Shown: positions 23,098 through 32,173, numbered from the stretch's first letter. The stretch is DNA of 64,000 bases from an uncultured Ilumatobacter sp. (GCA_938091165.1 CALKNK010000010.1:62001-126000); one strand, 5' to 3'. Numbers and translations: made by a program. The notes: a model not told the origin generated them from the letters alone.

Positions 23098-25108
23098 TGA
23101 CTAACTCCTTGCTGGTCTCGTCGCCATCACCAGTGGGGTCGTAGTCCGACAAGTCTGCATCAGCAGGCTCGAGAGCCCAACCGAACATCGCCATGACCGC
23201 AATGGCACCACCGGCAACGACCAAGAGCATGTTGTAGATGACGCCGTAGGCCATGATCGGCAGCGAGAACGCAAGGACCATCGGCCAATAGGACGGAGCC
23301 GGAAGGTGAATGTTCGGGTCGGCGTTGTCTTCTTCGTGCTGAATAACCCCTTCCCCGGTCATCCGCTGCACGTACTCATGACTATCGCCTTCGCCCACGT
23401 CTTCGTACTTACGATGAAAGAACTCGTCAAGCTCAGATACTTGCGGAGTCCGAGCGAAATTATATTCCTTTGGCGGGCTGCTTGTGATCCATTCAAGGCT
23501 ACGTGCGTCCCACGGGTCTGCAGGTGCGGGCGGGGTCTTCGAGCCAGGACGGTGAGTAACCCAGATGTTCACGAGGAAAAGCAGCACACCAACGGCGAGG
23601 ACAAACGTGCCAATCGTGGCCACAAGATTCCAGAAACCAAGGTTGAAGACGCCCTCACCCGCCCGGAACTCCGTCCAGACATACATACGACGGGGCTGGC
23701 CCTGCAAACCGATAATGTGCATCGGCCCGAACGTTAGGTTCATACCGGCAATCATCAGCCAGAAGTTCCACTTGCCTAGGCCCTCGCTGAGAAGCTTGCC
23801 GAAAATCTTCGGCCACCAGTAGTAGAAGCCGGAAAACAAGCCGAGGACAGCGCCACCGAAGATCACATAGTGGAAGTGGGCAACGATGTAGTAGGTGTCG
23901 GTCTGCTGGGTATCAGACGGCGCAACGGCGTGAGTGACACCGGAAAGACCTCCGATGGTGAACTGCACAATGAGACCGACAGCAAACAGCATTGCGGTTG
24001 TGAACTTCAATTTCCCGCCCCACAGCGTGAGCGTCCAGTTAATGATCTTGACACCGGTCGGCACTGCGATTGCCATCGTCGCTACCGAAAACACAGCAAC
24101 CGACACCGGGCCGAGACCTGAGGCGAACATGTGATGCGCCCACACGCCCCATCCAACGAAGCCGATGGCGGCACCCGAAAATACGACGAACGGGTAACCG
24201 AACAACGGCTTTTTCGAGAAGACCGGGAGGACCTCAGAAATGATGCCGAAACTCGGCAGCACGAGGATGTACACCTCAGGATGTCCGAAGATCCAGAACA
24301 GATGCTGCCAGAGCAGCGGATCAGCTCCGGCCTCGACGCTGAAGAACGTGGCGCCAAAACTTCGCTGGAACATGAGAAGGAAGAGCGCCACCGTGATAAC
24401 GGGTATGGCGAAAAGAAGCAGCATCTGCACCACGAACGCCATCCAAGTGAATATCGGCATCTTCATCATCGACATCCCGGGCGCCCTCATATTCAGCACC
24501 GTGACGATGAGGTTGATGGCACCGACCAGCGATGCGATACCAGTGATCTGCAAGCCGAGTGCCCAGAAGTCGACACCGTTAGTTGGGCTGAACGGCACCG
24601 AACTGTTCGGCGCATACATGAACCAGCCGCCGTCTGCTCCGCCGCCTAGAAACCACGACGTGTTAAGAAAGATGCCACCAAAAACGAAGACCCAAAGGGA
24701 AAGAGCGTTGAGGCGAGGGAATGCAACGTCTCTCGCACCGATCTGAAGCGGGATGAAATAGTTCGCAAAGGCCGCGGCCATTGGCATTACGAAAAGGAAC
24801 ACCATGGTGGTGGCGTGCATCGTAAACATTTGGTTGTACTTGTCAGCCGACAGGATGGTGCCGTCAGGACCGGCGAGCTGCAGCCGGATAAGTCCGGCTT
24901 CAAGGCCACCGATGATGAAAAAGAACATGGCAACGGCGCCGTACATGATGCCGATTTTCTTGTGATCAACCGTAAATGCCCAAGAACGCCAGCCCGTTGT
25001 CTCCACCGGGCGACGCAGATAGCCGTAGTTCGTGGCAGCAGTGGGCGCTGGCGCCGTTCCCGCAGTCAGGGCATCAGTTGTTTCAGCTGGACGTTCGATG
25101 ATGGCCAT
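23090..25108 (-). CDS. ctaD: Cytochrome c oxidase subunit I with C-terminal extension
   Basis: 672 residues, catalytic haem-copper subunit. All ligands are present: His98 (haem a), His276/Tyr280 (HPEVY, CuB and cross-link), His325/His326 (CuB), His411 (haem a3) and His413 (haem a). After the 12-helix core comes a linker with DPWDARSLEWITSSPP and an extra two-helix domain (YWPMVLAFSLPIMAYG..) resembling a subunit-IV-type hairpin, so the protein is longer than the usual 550 residues. It sits between ctaC (17 nt) and ctaE (8-nt overlap). Confidence 0.95.
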   Translation of the reverse strand: MAIIERPAETTDALTAGTAPAPTAATNYGYLRRPVETTGWRSWAFTVDHKKIGIMYGAVAMFFFIIGGLEAGLIRLQLAGPDGTILSADKYNQMFTMHATTMVFLFVMPMAAAFANYFIPLQIGARDVAFPRLNALSLWVFVFGGIFLNTSWFLGGGADGGWFMYAPNSSVPFSPTNGVDFWALGLQITGIASLVGAINLIVTVLNMRAPGMSMMKMPIFTWMAFVVQMLLLFAIPVITVALFLLMFQRSFGATFFSVEAGADPLLWQHLFWIFGHPEVYILVLPSFGIISEVLPVFSKKPLFGYPFVVFSGAAIGFVGWGVWAHHMFASGLGPVSVAVFSVATMAIAVPTGVKIINWTLTLWGGKLKFTTAMLFAVGLIVQFTIGGLSGVTHAVAPSDTQQTDTYYIVAHFHYVIFGGAVLGLFSGFYYWWPKIFGKLLSEGLGKWNFWLMIAGMNLTFGPMHIIGLQGQPRRMYVWTEFRAGEGVFNLGFWNLVATIGTFVLAVGVLLFLVNIWVTHRPGSKTPPAPADPWDARSLEWITSSPPKEYNFARTPQVSELDEFFHRKYEDVGEGDSHEYVQRMTGEGVIQHEEDNADPNIHLPAPSYWPMVLAFSLPIMAYGVIYNMLLVVAGGAIAVMAMFGWALEPADADLSDYDPTGDGDETSKELVNV

Positions 25109-25125
25109 TGTTCAGTCGCTCCGTG

Positions 25126-26409
25126 TCACTTGCGCTCGAGCAGGTAAGCGATGAGCTGATCGATTTGATCCTCACTCAGCGCCAGGTAGGGCATGCCGCG
25201 GGGAAGACCATCGGTCTCCTCCAGGCTTTCTGGGTCGGTGTACATCGGTTTCTTGGCTGGTGCGTTGCGAAGCCATTCGCGCAGCTCAACTTCGTTAAGG
25301 CAACTGGCGCTAACACCTTCGAGATATGCAGCTCCGACCTCGGCAGAATCAGCCTCCCAGACATCAGGCCAGCATTGTTTGCTCAACAGATTCCAGGTTG
25401 CTCCGGCAAACGTGTTGCGGGTCATCAGATTGGTGAGGTTTGGTGCCGAGCCAGACCAAACGTTTTGGTCAGGTCGAGCCACAACAAGCTCGCCGTCGCT
25501 GTCGGTGAGGCCGTCAACCTGATGACATCGTGAGCACTGGGTAATGAAGGCGGCTTCGCCCTCTGCCGCAAGCGTGCCCTCATCAGGCGAGGCATACGAC
25601 TCAAGCTGATTGGCCTTCCATGCAGCGAAGTCGTCAGGTTTCATAGCGATGACTTCCATTCGCATGTTGGCGTGGCTCAGCCCGCAGAACTCGGTGCACT
25701 GACCGGCATAGATACCGGGTTCGTCAGCTTCAAGACGAACCGTGTGGATGCGGCCCGGCACCATGTCACGCTTACCGTTAAGACGAGGAATCCACCAAGA
25801 GTGAATGACGTCGCGACTGGTGCCACGCACGAGAACGTTCGAGCCGGCTTCGATAACCATCTGGCCTGAGGTGACAATGGGCTCTTCGATTCCGCCGCAT
25901 CCGTCTTGAACCGGATAATCAACTTCCCACCACCACTGCTGGCCAGTGACGTTAATGACGCACTCGGTGTCATCAGTCTTGTTCAAATCCATGATCGTGC
26001 CAACCGTGGGTATAGCGATGCCGATCAGAATCAAAGCAGGGAGAATCGTCAGGCCGATCTCAAGAACTGGTTTGCCGTGTGTCTGCTCTGGGATCGGCTG
26101 GCCGCGATCCCGGTACTTCCAGACCGCGAAGCCAAGAACCGAGAACACTGCAACACCAACGATGGCAGCAATGCTGAACACCCAGACGTCCAGGTTATTG
26201 ATCTGGCGGGCGTTCGAACCGGCCGGCTGCCAGGTGTCCTGCGGCGCGTCTTGCGCACACCCTGCGACGAACGCCGCCAACGCGACAACAGCAGATAAGC
26301 GCGCAATACGGGCTCCAGACGTCACGAATCCAACCGTAGTAGCGGAGTTCGCTGTCTGCATTTTCGTCGCCGGTGGTTGAAGGTCACTCGTTGCGTTGCG
26401 AACGATCAT
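25126..26409 (-). CDS. ctaC: Cytochrome c oxidase subunit II with fused cytochrome c (caa3 type)
   Basis: 427 residues. A lipoprotein-type signal (VAGC, Cys51) precedes two helices, then the cupredoxin domain with the aromatic patch TGQQWWWEVDYP and the CuA site GQCTEFCGLSHANM. A C-terminal class I cytochrome c follows (CSRCH at about 290, a Met near PRGMPYLALS), so the oxidase is caa3-like and can take electrons from its own haem c. The start overlaps the stop of the upstream oxidase-like gene (ATGA). Confidence 0.93.
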   Translation of the reverse strand: MIVRNATSDLQPPATKMQTANSATTVGFVTSGARIARLSAVVALAAFVAGCAQDAPQDTWQPAGSNARQINNLDVWVFSIAAIVGVAVFSVLGFAVWKYRDRGQPIPEQTHGKPVLEIGLTILPALILIGIAIPTVGTIMDLNKTDDTECVINVTGQQWWWEVDYPVQDGCGGIEEPIVTSGQMVIEAGSNVLVRGTSRDVIHSWWIPRLNGKRDMVPGRIHTVRLEADEPGIYAGQCTEFCGLSHANMRMEVIAMKPDDFAAWKANQLESYASPDEGTLAAEGEAAFITQCSRCHQVDGLTDSDGELVVARPDQNVWSGSAPNLTNLMTRNTFAGATWNLLSKQCWPDVWEADSAEVGAAYLEGVSASCLNEVELREWLRNAPAKKPMYTDPESLEETDGLPRGMPYLALSEDQIDQLIAYLLERK

Positions 26410-27614
26410 GGGACCATCACCTCGAGCTCAGCGTCGGTTCCGGGAACAAAGAAGCGGAATGCCTCGTCGTCGTTGGACGGCGAGATACTCGGTTCTGCGA
26501 TTAACAGTGTCATCAGTTGAGCACCACCGGGTTCGATGAGCGTCGTGCACTGCTGTAAACGCTGGACGGAGCTGTGTACTTCGTCGGTTTCACCTCCACC
26601 ACCGTGCGATTCATCTTCCTTGGCAGCTTCAATCTCGATAATCTCATCCTCGGTTAGCGCACGGAAGTCGTAGGTCAGTCGACGGTCTTCATCGGAATCG
26701 TTACGGAAGACAATGTTGTTAGGACTCGAGCGAGGAAGAGACACCACATCAGCTCCGATCTCCACTGGCCCGGGGACATCAAATTCGAGTTCGTCGGATG
26801 CAGTCAATGTGATCGTGTAAGTACTGGACTTGGATCCGACGGTTTGGCTTGCCTTTTCGTCGAACTCACCCTTTTCAGGGCTGTCACAGAGACCCTCGGC
26901 AGCAGCGGTCCTGGTGGTCTCGTGCACGTGGATGTCACGCTCACCGTTAACGCCGGCGGCAGTGCCACTCGCAACGATCGCCACGGCACCCAGGCCCAGG
27001 ACAGCACTGATCGTTCCGCGCTTAACCGATGGACGAAAGGCAAAGTAGAACGCAATCAGAGCAATGAGCGTGGCAAGAATAACGAATGCGACGACCGTGT
27101 TGGTCTTCGACAGCCACAGCATTATGCGGCTGAAGGCAAAAGCGATGACGCCAACTGCAACCGCGCCGAGCAACGGGTATTCGAGCGGGTTGGCCACGCG
27201 GTCGCGAACGTCAGCGTTGACCTCACGGTCCGACGAGGCGCTCTCTGCCCAAGCCTGCACTACCCACTGCGCACCTGCAGCTAAGAGGATGACGACGCCA
27301 ATGGTGAAAATGCTTTGCTGCGTCACCAAGCCCAGCAACACGGTGGTTGCTCCGACGCCGAAAACCATTGGCCAGATCGCAGCCCCTGGCGGCTCACTTG
27401 CAGCCTCAGATGTCGCTACTGCGACGGTATCTGTTGCGGACAGGTTCGAGTCCCGCGCCCAAACGTTGAAACCAGCGAGCAGAGCCAATGCAATTGCGGC
27501 GGAGGTCAAACCAACAATGCCGATCGCCTCGCCCTGCGAGATGCCGTAGACGATGGTCGCCACGGTGGCAAGCAAAGAGCTGCCGATGAGAATTTTGGAA
27601 CCTGTGGTGAACAT
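26406..27614 (-). CDS. Oxidase-associated membrane protein with subunit-IV-like helices and beta-domain
   Basis: 402 residues. About seven membrane helices (1-235), among them IWPMVFGVGATTVLLG..., similar to the extra helices at the end of CtaD (YWPMVLAFSLPIMAYG). The C-terminal 150 residues look like an extracytoplasmic beta-domain (TYTITLTASDELEFDVPGP .. NNIVFRNDSDEDRRLTYDF .. VPGTDAELEVMVP), which fits a cupredoxin-like fold but has no CuA Cys/His/Met set. ATG 27614 is 7 nt after the previous stop; the longer frame overlaps it. Third gene of a module of oxidase-like proteins upstream of ctaC. Function unknown. Confidence 0.65.
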   Translation of the reverse strand: MFTTGSKILIGSSLLATVATIVYGISQGEAIGIVGLTSAAIALALLAGFNVWARDSNLSATDTVAVATSEAASEPPGAAIWPMVFGVGATTVLLGLVTQQSIFTIGVVILLAAGAQWVVQAWAESASSDREVNADVRDRVANPLEYPLLGAVAVGVIAFAFSRIMLWLSKTNTVVAFVILATLIALIAFYFAFRPSVKRGTISAVLGLGAVAIVASGTAAGVNGERDIHVHETTRTAAAEGLCDSPEKGEFDEKASQTVGSKSSTYTITLTASDELEFDVPGPVEIGADVVSLPRSSPNNIVFRNDSDEDRRLTYDFRALTEDEIIEIEAAKEDESHGGGGETDEVHSSVQRLQQCTTLIEPGGAQLMTLLIAEPSISPSNDDEAFRFFVPGTDAELEVMVP

Positions 27615-27621
27615 CAAAGAC

Positions 27622-28197
27622 TCACTTAGTGATGTAGACGACGAACCAGATGGCCGAGAAGATGGCCGCCATGGTGTACCAGTAGATCGCGTGGGCGACG
27701 ACGATTGCGTTGTCGCTGCGTCCGCCAATGGAGCGGAATGCGGTGACCGCAGTGAGGACGACGCCGATGATCATCAAGAGCGTGAACATCCCGGTGACGG
27801 CATAGAACATCGTTGCGTAGGCACCATCAGAGATACCAAGACCCATATCGGCGTAAATGAACGCTTGGGCATTGATGACCATGATTGAGGTAAGAGCAGT
27901 GACCCCGAGAGCAAACGCTGTGTGACTGCGGTCCTGACGCTTCACAGCCCAGACCGCCCACTGGGCGAATGTGCAGATTGCAATGAAAGCAATGAGCGCC
28001 ACGTTTGCAGCAACTTCAGGGATGACGACCCCATTCGGAAGCCAAGTGCCCTCGCGCTCAACGAAGTTTGTGCGTTGCTCTGACCAGACGGCGAGCATGC
28101 CACCGGTCAACATGATCATGGCCATGCTGGCCATGACCGATCCGGCGATCACCTGTCGGCGTGGGGCCTCAGCGGGTCCGGCGGTCAAGGCCTGCAT
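27622..28197 (-). CDS. Divergent subunit III-like membrane protein
   Basis: 191 residues with five membrane helices, aligning with CtaE of this window: VTGMFTLLMIIGVVL against LTGFHGVHVSIGIVM, and IYWYTMAAIFSAIWFVVYI against LYWHFVDIVWIIIFTLVYL. The His residues and the helix-1 Glu of true subunit III are absent. Its ATG shares bases with the stop of the upstream subunit I-like gene. It probably forms a complex with that protein rather than with CtaD. Confidence 0.75.
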   Translation of the reverse strand: MQALTAGPAEAPRRQVIAGSVMASMAMIMLTGGMLAVWSEQRTNFVEREGTWLPNGVVIPEVAANVALIAFIAICTFAQWAVWAVKRQDRSHTAFALGVTALTSIMVINAQAFIYADMGLGISDGAYATMFYAVTGMFTLLMIIGVVLTAVTAFRSIGGRSDNAIVVAHAIYWYTMAAIFSAIWFVVYITK

Positions 28198-29822
28198 CAG
28201 TTCTCGCCCTTCTCGTCGACGCTGGCTGAGCCTGCGCCGTAGTTCGGCTTGCTGTCGGCAACCGGTTCCGCAGACATCACCGTGGGTGGCTCAACGAAGT
28301 TATTGGTCGGTGCAGGCGAAGTGGTAGCCCACTCGAGCGTTTGGCCGTCATACGGATCGTCGACAGCATCGTTGTCATCATTAGCCACTTCCTGCGCAAG
28401 CAGCCCAATGAAACCGATGACGGTGAGCGCCATGAGTGCATGACCTACGGCAACGACCGTGTCGTACACGTCACGCTGCTGATCGAAGCCCGCGATGTAG
28501 TTGGGCAGCGAGGCAAGCACTGCGGCCAGGACGCCGAGGCCAGCGAGGGGCATCATCTTGATCATCGGCAACTCGACTCCCCACAGCTTCGAGGCCCAGA
28601 AGGCCATCCCGCCTAAGGCGGCGAGGACGAGGCCGTAAACGACATACACCAGGACGCCTTCTTCGAACGTCGAATTCTGTAACCCAAGGTCCTCGATGGC
28701 GTATGTCGCGTTGCCCAGCACGCCGACCATGATCATCCCAACACCGAAGAAACCAAACACCATCGCCGGCGTGAGATTGGGCTTAGCGCCACGGATGGGC
28801 TTGGCGAGGAAGAGCGACATGAGCAGCACGACGGTGATTCCGACCAGCGGCAAGAGGTTAAAAAAGGCGGACGGCACAATCTCTGAAACAGCATCTCCAC
28901 CGAAGGTGTCGACCTCAGACACGCTGAACACTGATTGCTGCGCCACGCCGGCGAAAGCAGCGACGCCGACAAGCGCGAAGCCGGCGTACATGACGCCTCG
29001 AGCTGGTGTGCGCTGGTTGAACAACAGCGCAGCGCCTTCGGCGAGCACACCGAGTGCCGGGATGGCAAACAGGAAGCTCACAGGTTGGGTGAAGATCCAG
29101 GACGCCCAGTCGTAAATGCCGATGTTCCCGCCGAATGCTTCGCGACCGTTGCGATGATCAAGGAACAAGTAGCTGAGCGTTCCGAGCAGCACTGGCATGA
29201 CAAGCACGAGACCGATGCCGGTGATCATCGCCGACATTGAAAAAAATGGAACTCGACGCATGGTCATGCCCGGCGCACGTGTGGTGAGAACAGTGACAGC
29301 AATTGACGCTCCGACCGCAGCGAGGCCAATCGCCATCAAGCCGTGCGCTCCTATGAAAAGGTCGACCATGTCAGGGTCGCCGCCAAGACCGCCGCCGTTG
29401 TTGGCCAGGGCAATAATGCTGAAGAGCAAACCTCCTGCCCACATCCAGAAGCCGGATCCGGCCAGCCGTGGAAAAGCAATCGCACGAGCGCCGACCTGCA
29501 GCGGAACGACGGCGACGCACAAGCCGACGGCCAATGGCAACAGTGTCCCGAACACGAGGCCAACGCGCTGTGCATCAAGGAGTTGCGGAGTCGCCGCGTC
29601 GTCGATGTTTGCAATACCGGCGCGGTCGAGGCTGACGATGACGTTGACCACGATGGTCCCGAGCAAACCAATCAAGCCGGTGCAGAGAAACATCCGGCCG
29701 ATCTTCTTATGGTCGGTCGATGTCAGCCAGTCGGCAACGGCGGTCAGTAGAGGCGCAGCTGCCCCGTCGCGATCATTGGCCAATTCGTCGGCCGTTGCGG
29801 TGGTGGGATCAATGGTGGTCAT
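28197..29822 (-). CDS. Subunit I-like protein lacking all haem and copper ligands
   Basis: 541 residues, about 12 helices. It is a clear CoxI relative: PLQVGARAIAFPRL, TRAPGMTMRRVPFF, WIFTQPVSFLFAIPALGVLAE and the tail DPYDGQTLEWATTSP, which matches CtaD's DPWDARSLEWITSSP. Aligned by eye to CtaD, every ligand is changed: His98 to Gln85, His276 to Gln246, Tyr280 to Phe250, His325/326 to Gln295/Gln296, His411 to Gly389 and His413 to Leu391; the Asp of GARD is Ala. It cannot bind haem a/a3 or CuB in the usual way. It is first gene of the long operon ending with ctaC-D-E-F-G. Confidence 0.85.
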   Translation of the reverse strand: MTTIDPTTATADELANDRDGAAAPLLTAVADWLTSTDHKKIGRMFLCTGLIGLLGTIVVNVIVSLDRAGIANIDDAATPQLLDAQRVGLVFGTLLPLAVGLCVAVVPLQVGARAIAFPRLAGSGFWMWAGGLLFSIIALANNGGGLGGDPDMVDLFIGAHGLMAIGLAAVGASIAVTVLTTRAPGMTMRRVPFFSMSAMITGIGLVLVMPVLLGTLSYLFLDHRNGREAFGGNIGIYDWASWIFTQPVSFLFAIPALGVLAEGAALLFNQRTPARGVMYAGFALVGVAAFAGVAQQSVFSVSEVDTFGGDAVSEIVPSAFFNLLPLVGITVVLLMSLFLAKPIRGAKPNLTPAMVFGFFGVGMIMVGVLGNATYAIEDLGLQNSTFEEGVLVYVVYGLVLAALGGMAFWASKLWGVELPMIKMMPLAGLGVLAAVLASLPNYIAGFDQQRDVYDTVVAVGHALMALTVIGFIGLLAQEVANDDNDAVDDPYDGQTLEWATTSPAPTNNFVEPPTVMSAEPVADSKPNYGAGSASVDEKGEN

Positions 29823-30030
29823 ACGAATTTAGAGCTCACAATTTTCGGTTCAACAGATTAAATCGACTGAAGGTCGCGGCACACAAAGGACCGAGACTAC
29901 TTGCCGAGGGGCGAATCTTCTGAAATCACAGCGAGATTCATGACGTCCGGCAGAGCGCATGTTCACAAGCACCTGCCAAATTTTTCGTGGACGTCACCTA
30001 ACGCACAGGTGGCCAGGCTGTCTGTGACCA

Positions 30031-30987
30031 TCACCAGCCGTACTCGACAAAAACGTCAACTGACATGGCTCCAAAGAGCAAGGTCACGTAAGTAATGGAG
30101 AAACCAAAGAGGCGCATGCTCGCTTGGGGTGTCGGGTTTCGTCCGAGGGCAATGGTGCCACCTAGAAAGATGGCGCCGAGCGTGACCGCTGCAACCCCGT
30201 ATATCCAGCCCAGTCCAGCGACCGGAAGGAGTACAAGTGTCGATACGACGAGCGCGAACGTGTACAAGGTCATCTGCCGCACGGTCTCAGCCATCGACAC
30301 GACGCTCGGAAGCATCGGAACATCAGCCGCCCGGTAGTCGTCGGCGTACTTGACAGCAAGTGCCCAAAAATGTGGTGGCGTCCACAGGAACATCACGACA
30401 AACAGCACGATTGGCGTCCAGGTGATGTTGTTTTGCACGGCGGACCAGCCAACCAGTACTGGCACAGCACCAGCGGCCCCGCCGATGACAATGTTTTGAC
30501 GGCTGCTGCGCTTCAACCAGATGGTGTACACACCAATGTAAAAGGCCGCTGCAACAAAGGCGAGGACAGCCGACAGCAGATTTGCTCCGGACCAGAGCAC
30601 ACCGAAGGCGACAACCTGCAGGCTGAGGGCGAAGATGAGGGCGTTTCGAGGTTTGATGGCACCGGTAACCAACGGCCGGGCCTGCGTCCGCTCCATCAAG
30701 GCATCGATGTCACGATCGACATACATGTTGACGGCGTTGGCACTGCCCGCCGACAACGTTCCTCCAATCAGCGTGATCGCAACAAGCCAGGTAGACGGCC
30801 ACCCGCTCGCTGCAAGAATCATCGTCGGTACCGTGGTGATTAGCAGCAGTTCAATGATGCGCGGCTTAGTCAAAACGATGTAGGCACCAATGACTGTGGT
30901 GGGTGTGCGGCGACTGCCATGCGCTACTCCACCGGGCGCGAGCCGCGACGGAACGAGGGGGCGAGAGCCGACGGCCATTAGTCCCAT
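30031..30987 (-). CDS. ctaB: Protohaem IX farnesyltransferase (haem O synthase)
   Basis: 318-residue UbiA-family membrane prenyltransferase with eight to nine helices. Motif 1 is SANAVNMYVDRDIDALMERT, then RPLVTGAI; motif 2 is KYADDYRAADVPMLP. The YIVLTKPRIIELLLITTVP start is typical of CtaB. It farnesylates haem b to haem O, the precursor of haem A for the oxidase encoded downstream. ATG 30987 is chosen; ATG 30978 is also possible. A gap of 208 bp, presumably with the promoter of the oxidase operon, separates it from the subunit I-like gene. Confidence 0.93.
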   Translation of the reverse strand: MGLMAVGSRPLVPSRLAPGGVAHGSRRTPTTVIGAYIVLTKPRIIELLLITTVPTMILAASGWPSTWLVAITLIGGTLSAGSANAVNMYVDRDIDALMERTQARPLVTGAIKPRNALIFALSLQVVAFGVLWSGANLLSAVLAFVAAAFYIGVYTIWLKRSSRQNIVIGGAAGAVPVLVGWSAVQNNITWTPIVLFVVMFLWTPPHFWALAVKYADDYRAADVPMLPSVVSMAETVRQMTLYTFALVVSTLVLLPVAGLGWIYGVAAVTLGAIFLGGTIALGRNPTPQASMRLFGFSITYVTLLFGAMSVDVFVEYGW

Positions 30988-31113
30988 CGTACGGTCACGC
31001 AACGAACCCGGCCAACGTGGGCGGCGTGTGTTTCCAGAGCCACTCCCTCATCAGACCCCGGTTGGGTTGGCGATCTAGCGGACATCCGGGCTGCACGGAT
31101 AGCGTCGAAAGGG

Positions 31114-31992
31114 ATGGGCCGCAGGTATGACACCGTTTCGTTTCTCACTGACTACGGACGGCAGGACGAGTTCGTCGGCGTGTGCACATCGGTGATTCGC
31201 GAGCTCGCTCCGCACGCCTCGGTCATCGACTTGACCCATGGCATTGCTCCATTTGACGTGCGTGCGGGTTCCCTCGCCCTCGCCCGCAGCATCAGTTATG
31301 TGGCCTCTGGTGTCGTGCTGGCCGTGGTCGACCCGGGTGTCGCCACATCGCGGAAGGCGATTGCAATCGAAGTCGCTGAGGGCGAGGGCGTTCTCGTCGG
31401 CCCCGACAATGGGCTGCTTGCGCCCGCCGTCTCAATGACCGGCGGTGCTGGGCGAGCAGTCGAATTGACCAACACCGATTACCAGCTCCACGCCATCGGG
31501 GGGACGTTTGCCGGTCGCGACGTTTTTGCACCCGCAGCTGCACACCTCTGTAACGGCGTCGACCTGATGGAGCTCGGCAATCCCGTCGATGCTGACCTCC
31601 TGGTCCCGGGATTGATCCCACTTCCGCAATCCGACGACGCCAAGGTAATTGCGCAAGTACTCTGGATCGATCGCTTCGGCAACGCGCAACTTAACGTCGG
31701 GCCCGAAGACCTGCCTGAGACGTTCGGCTCACGTGTCAGCGTACGGATCAGTGAGCCGACTGCTCCGTCCGGGGAGGTCACCCGGAGCACAGTGCGTGTG
31801 ACATCGTTCGCCGAACTCGTTGGCGGCAGCGTTGGCTTGGTGCTCGACTCAAGCGGAATGCTCGCCATTGCAATGGATCAGCGATCTGCTGCCGAAGAAC
31901 TAAACCTCGATACCGGCGATCAGGTGACTCTCACCCCGGACGGCGCCGACAGTGCTCCCGCGCCCCAGACCGTGTCGATCCGTCCCAGCTGA
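31114..31992 (+). CDS. SAM hydroxide adenosyltransferase (DUF62)
   Basis: 292 residues of the fluorinase/chlorinase superfamily. VSFLTDYGRQDEFVGV, SVIDLTHGIAPFDVRAG, VVLAVVDPGVATSRKAIAIE, GPDNGLLAPA, FAGRDVFAPAAAHL and IDRFGNAQLN are all present. The hydroxide-using members split S-adenosylmethionine to adenosine and methionine and keep the Asp/Arg/His set; a halogenase would carry a specific Ser/Thr loop that is not seen. Physiological role is unclear. It is divergent from ctaB. Confidence 0.87.
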   Translation: MGRRYDTVSFLTDYGRQDEFVGVCTSVIRELAPHASVIDLTHGIAPFDVRAGSLALARSISYVASGVVLAVVDPGVATSRKAIAIEVAEGEGVLVGPDNGLLAPAVSMTGGAGRAVELTNTDYQLHAIGGTFAGRDVFAPAAAHLCNGVDLMELGNPVDADLLVPGLIPLPQSDDAKVIAQVLWIDRFGNAQLNVGPEDLPETFGSRVSVRISEPTAPSGEVTRSTVRVTSFAELVGGSVGLVLDSSGMLAIAMDQRSAAEELNLDTGDQVTLTPDGADSAPAPQTVSIRPS

Positions 31993-32087
31993 CGCCACAG
32001 CCGGGCCTTGAGCCCGCTGGGCAGTCTTCTGGCAGCTCCGTTGACGTGGCTCTTGTCACAAGAGTGAGGAAGGCCTAAGGTTCTATT

Positions 32088-32173
32088 GGAGAACTCGTTC
32101 GCCCTCGATGGCGAACAGCGAGTGACGGAGCCGGTGCCACCTGGGGGGTTGGCATCGGCTCCGTTTCCCGTTT
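32088..32173 (+). ncRNA. Candidate small structured RNA with terminator
   Basis: A possible promoter (TTGTCA 32053, 17-bp spacer, TAAGGT 32076) precedes two stacked hairpins. The first is ACTCG..CGAGT enclosing TTCGCC/GGCGAA with a CAG bulge (32093-32123). The second is GGAGCCGGTGCC/GGCATCGGCTCC with a G-rich 12-nt loop (32127-32162, one G-U pair) followed by TTTCCCGTTT. The region lies between convergent genes and contains no ORF. It may simply be the terminator of the upstream adenosyltransferase gene. Confidence 0.3.

Noticed and set aside
28197..29822. Pseudogene status for the ligand-less CoxI relative
   Set aside because: The frame is intact over 541 codons, overlaps its neighbour by one base, keeps helices and non-ligand family motifs, and replaces ligands by similar-sized residues, which is not the pattern of decay.
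31114..31992. Fluorinase or chlorinase
   Set aside because: The sequence fits the widespread hydroxide-using DUF62 group; the halide-pocket loop features of true halogenases are not seen and no halometabolite cluster is present.
32127..32162. 6C RNA on the minus strand
   Set aside because: Only one hairpin has a loop with six C; the motif needs two.
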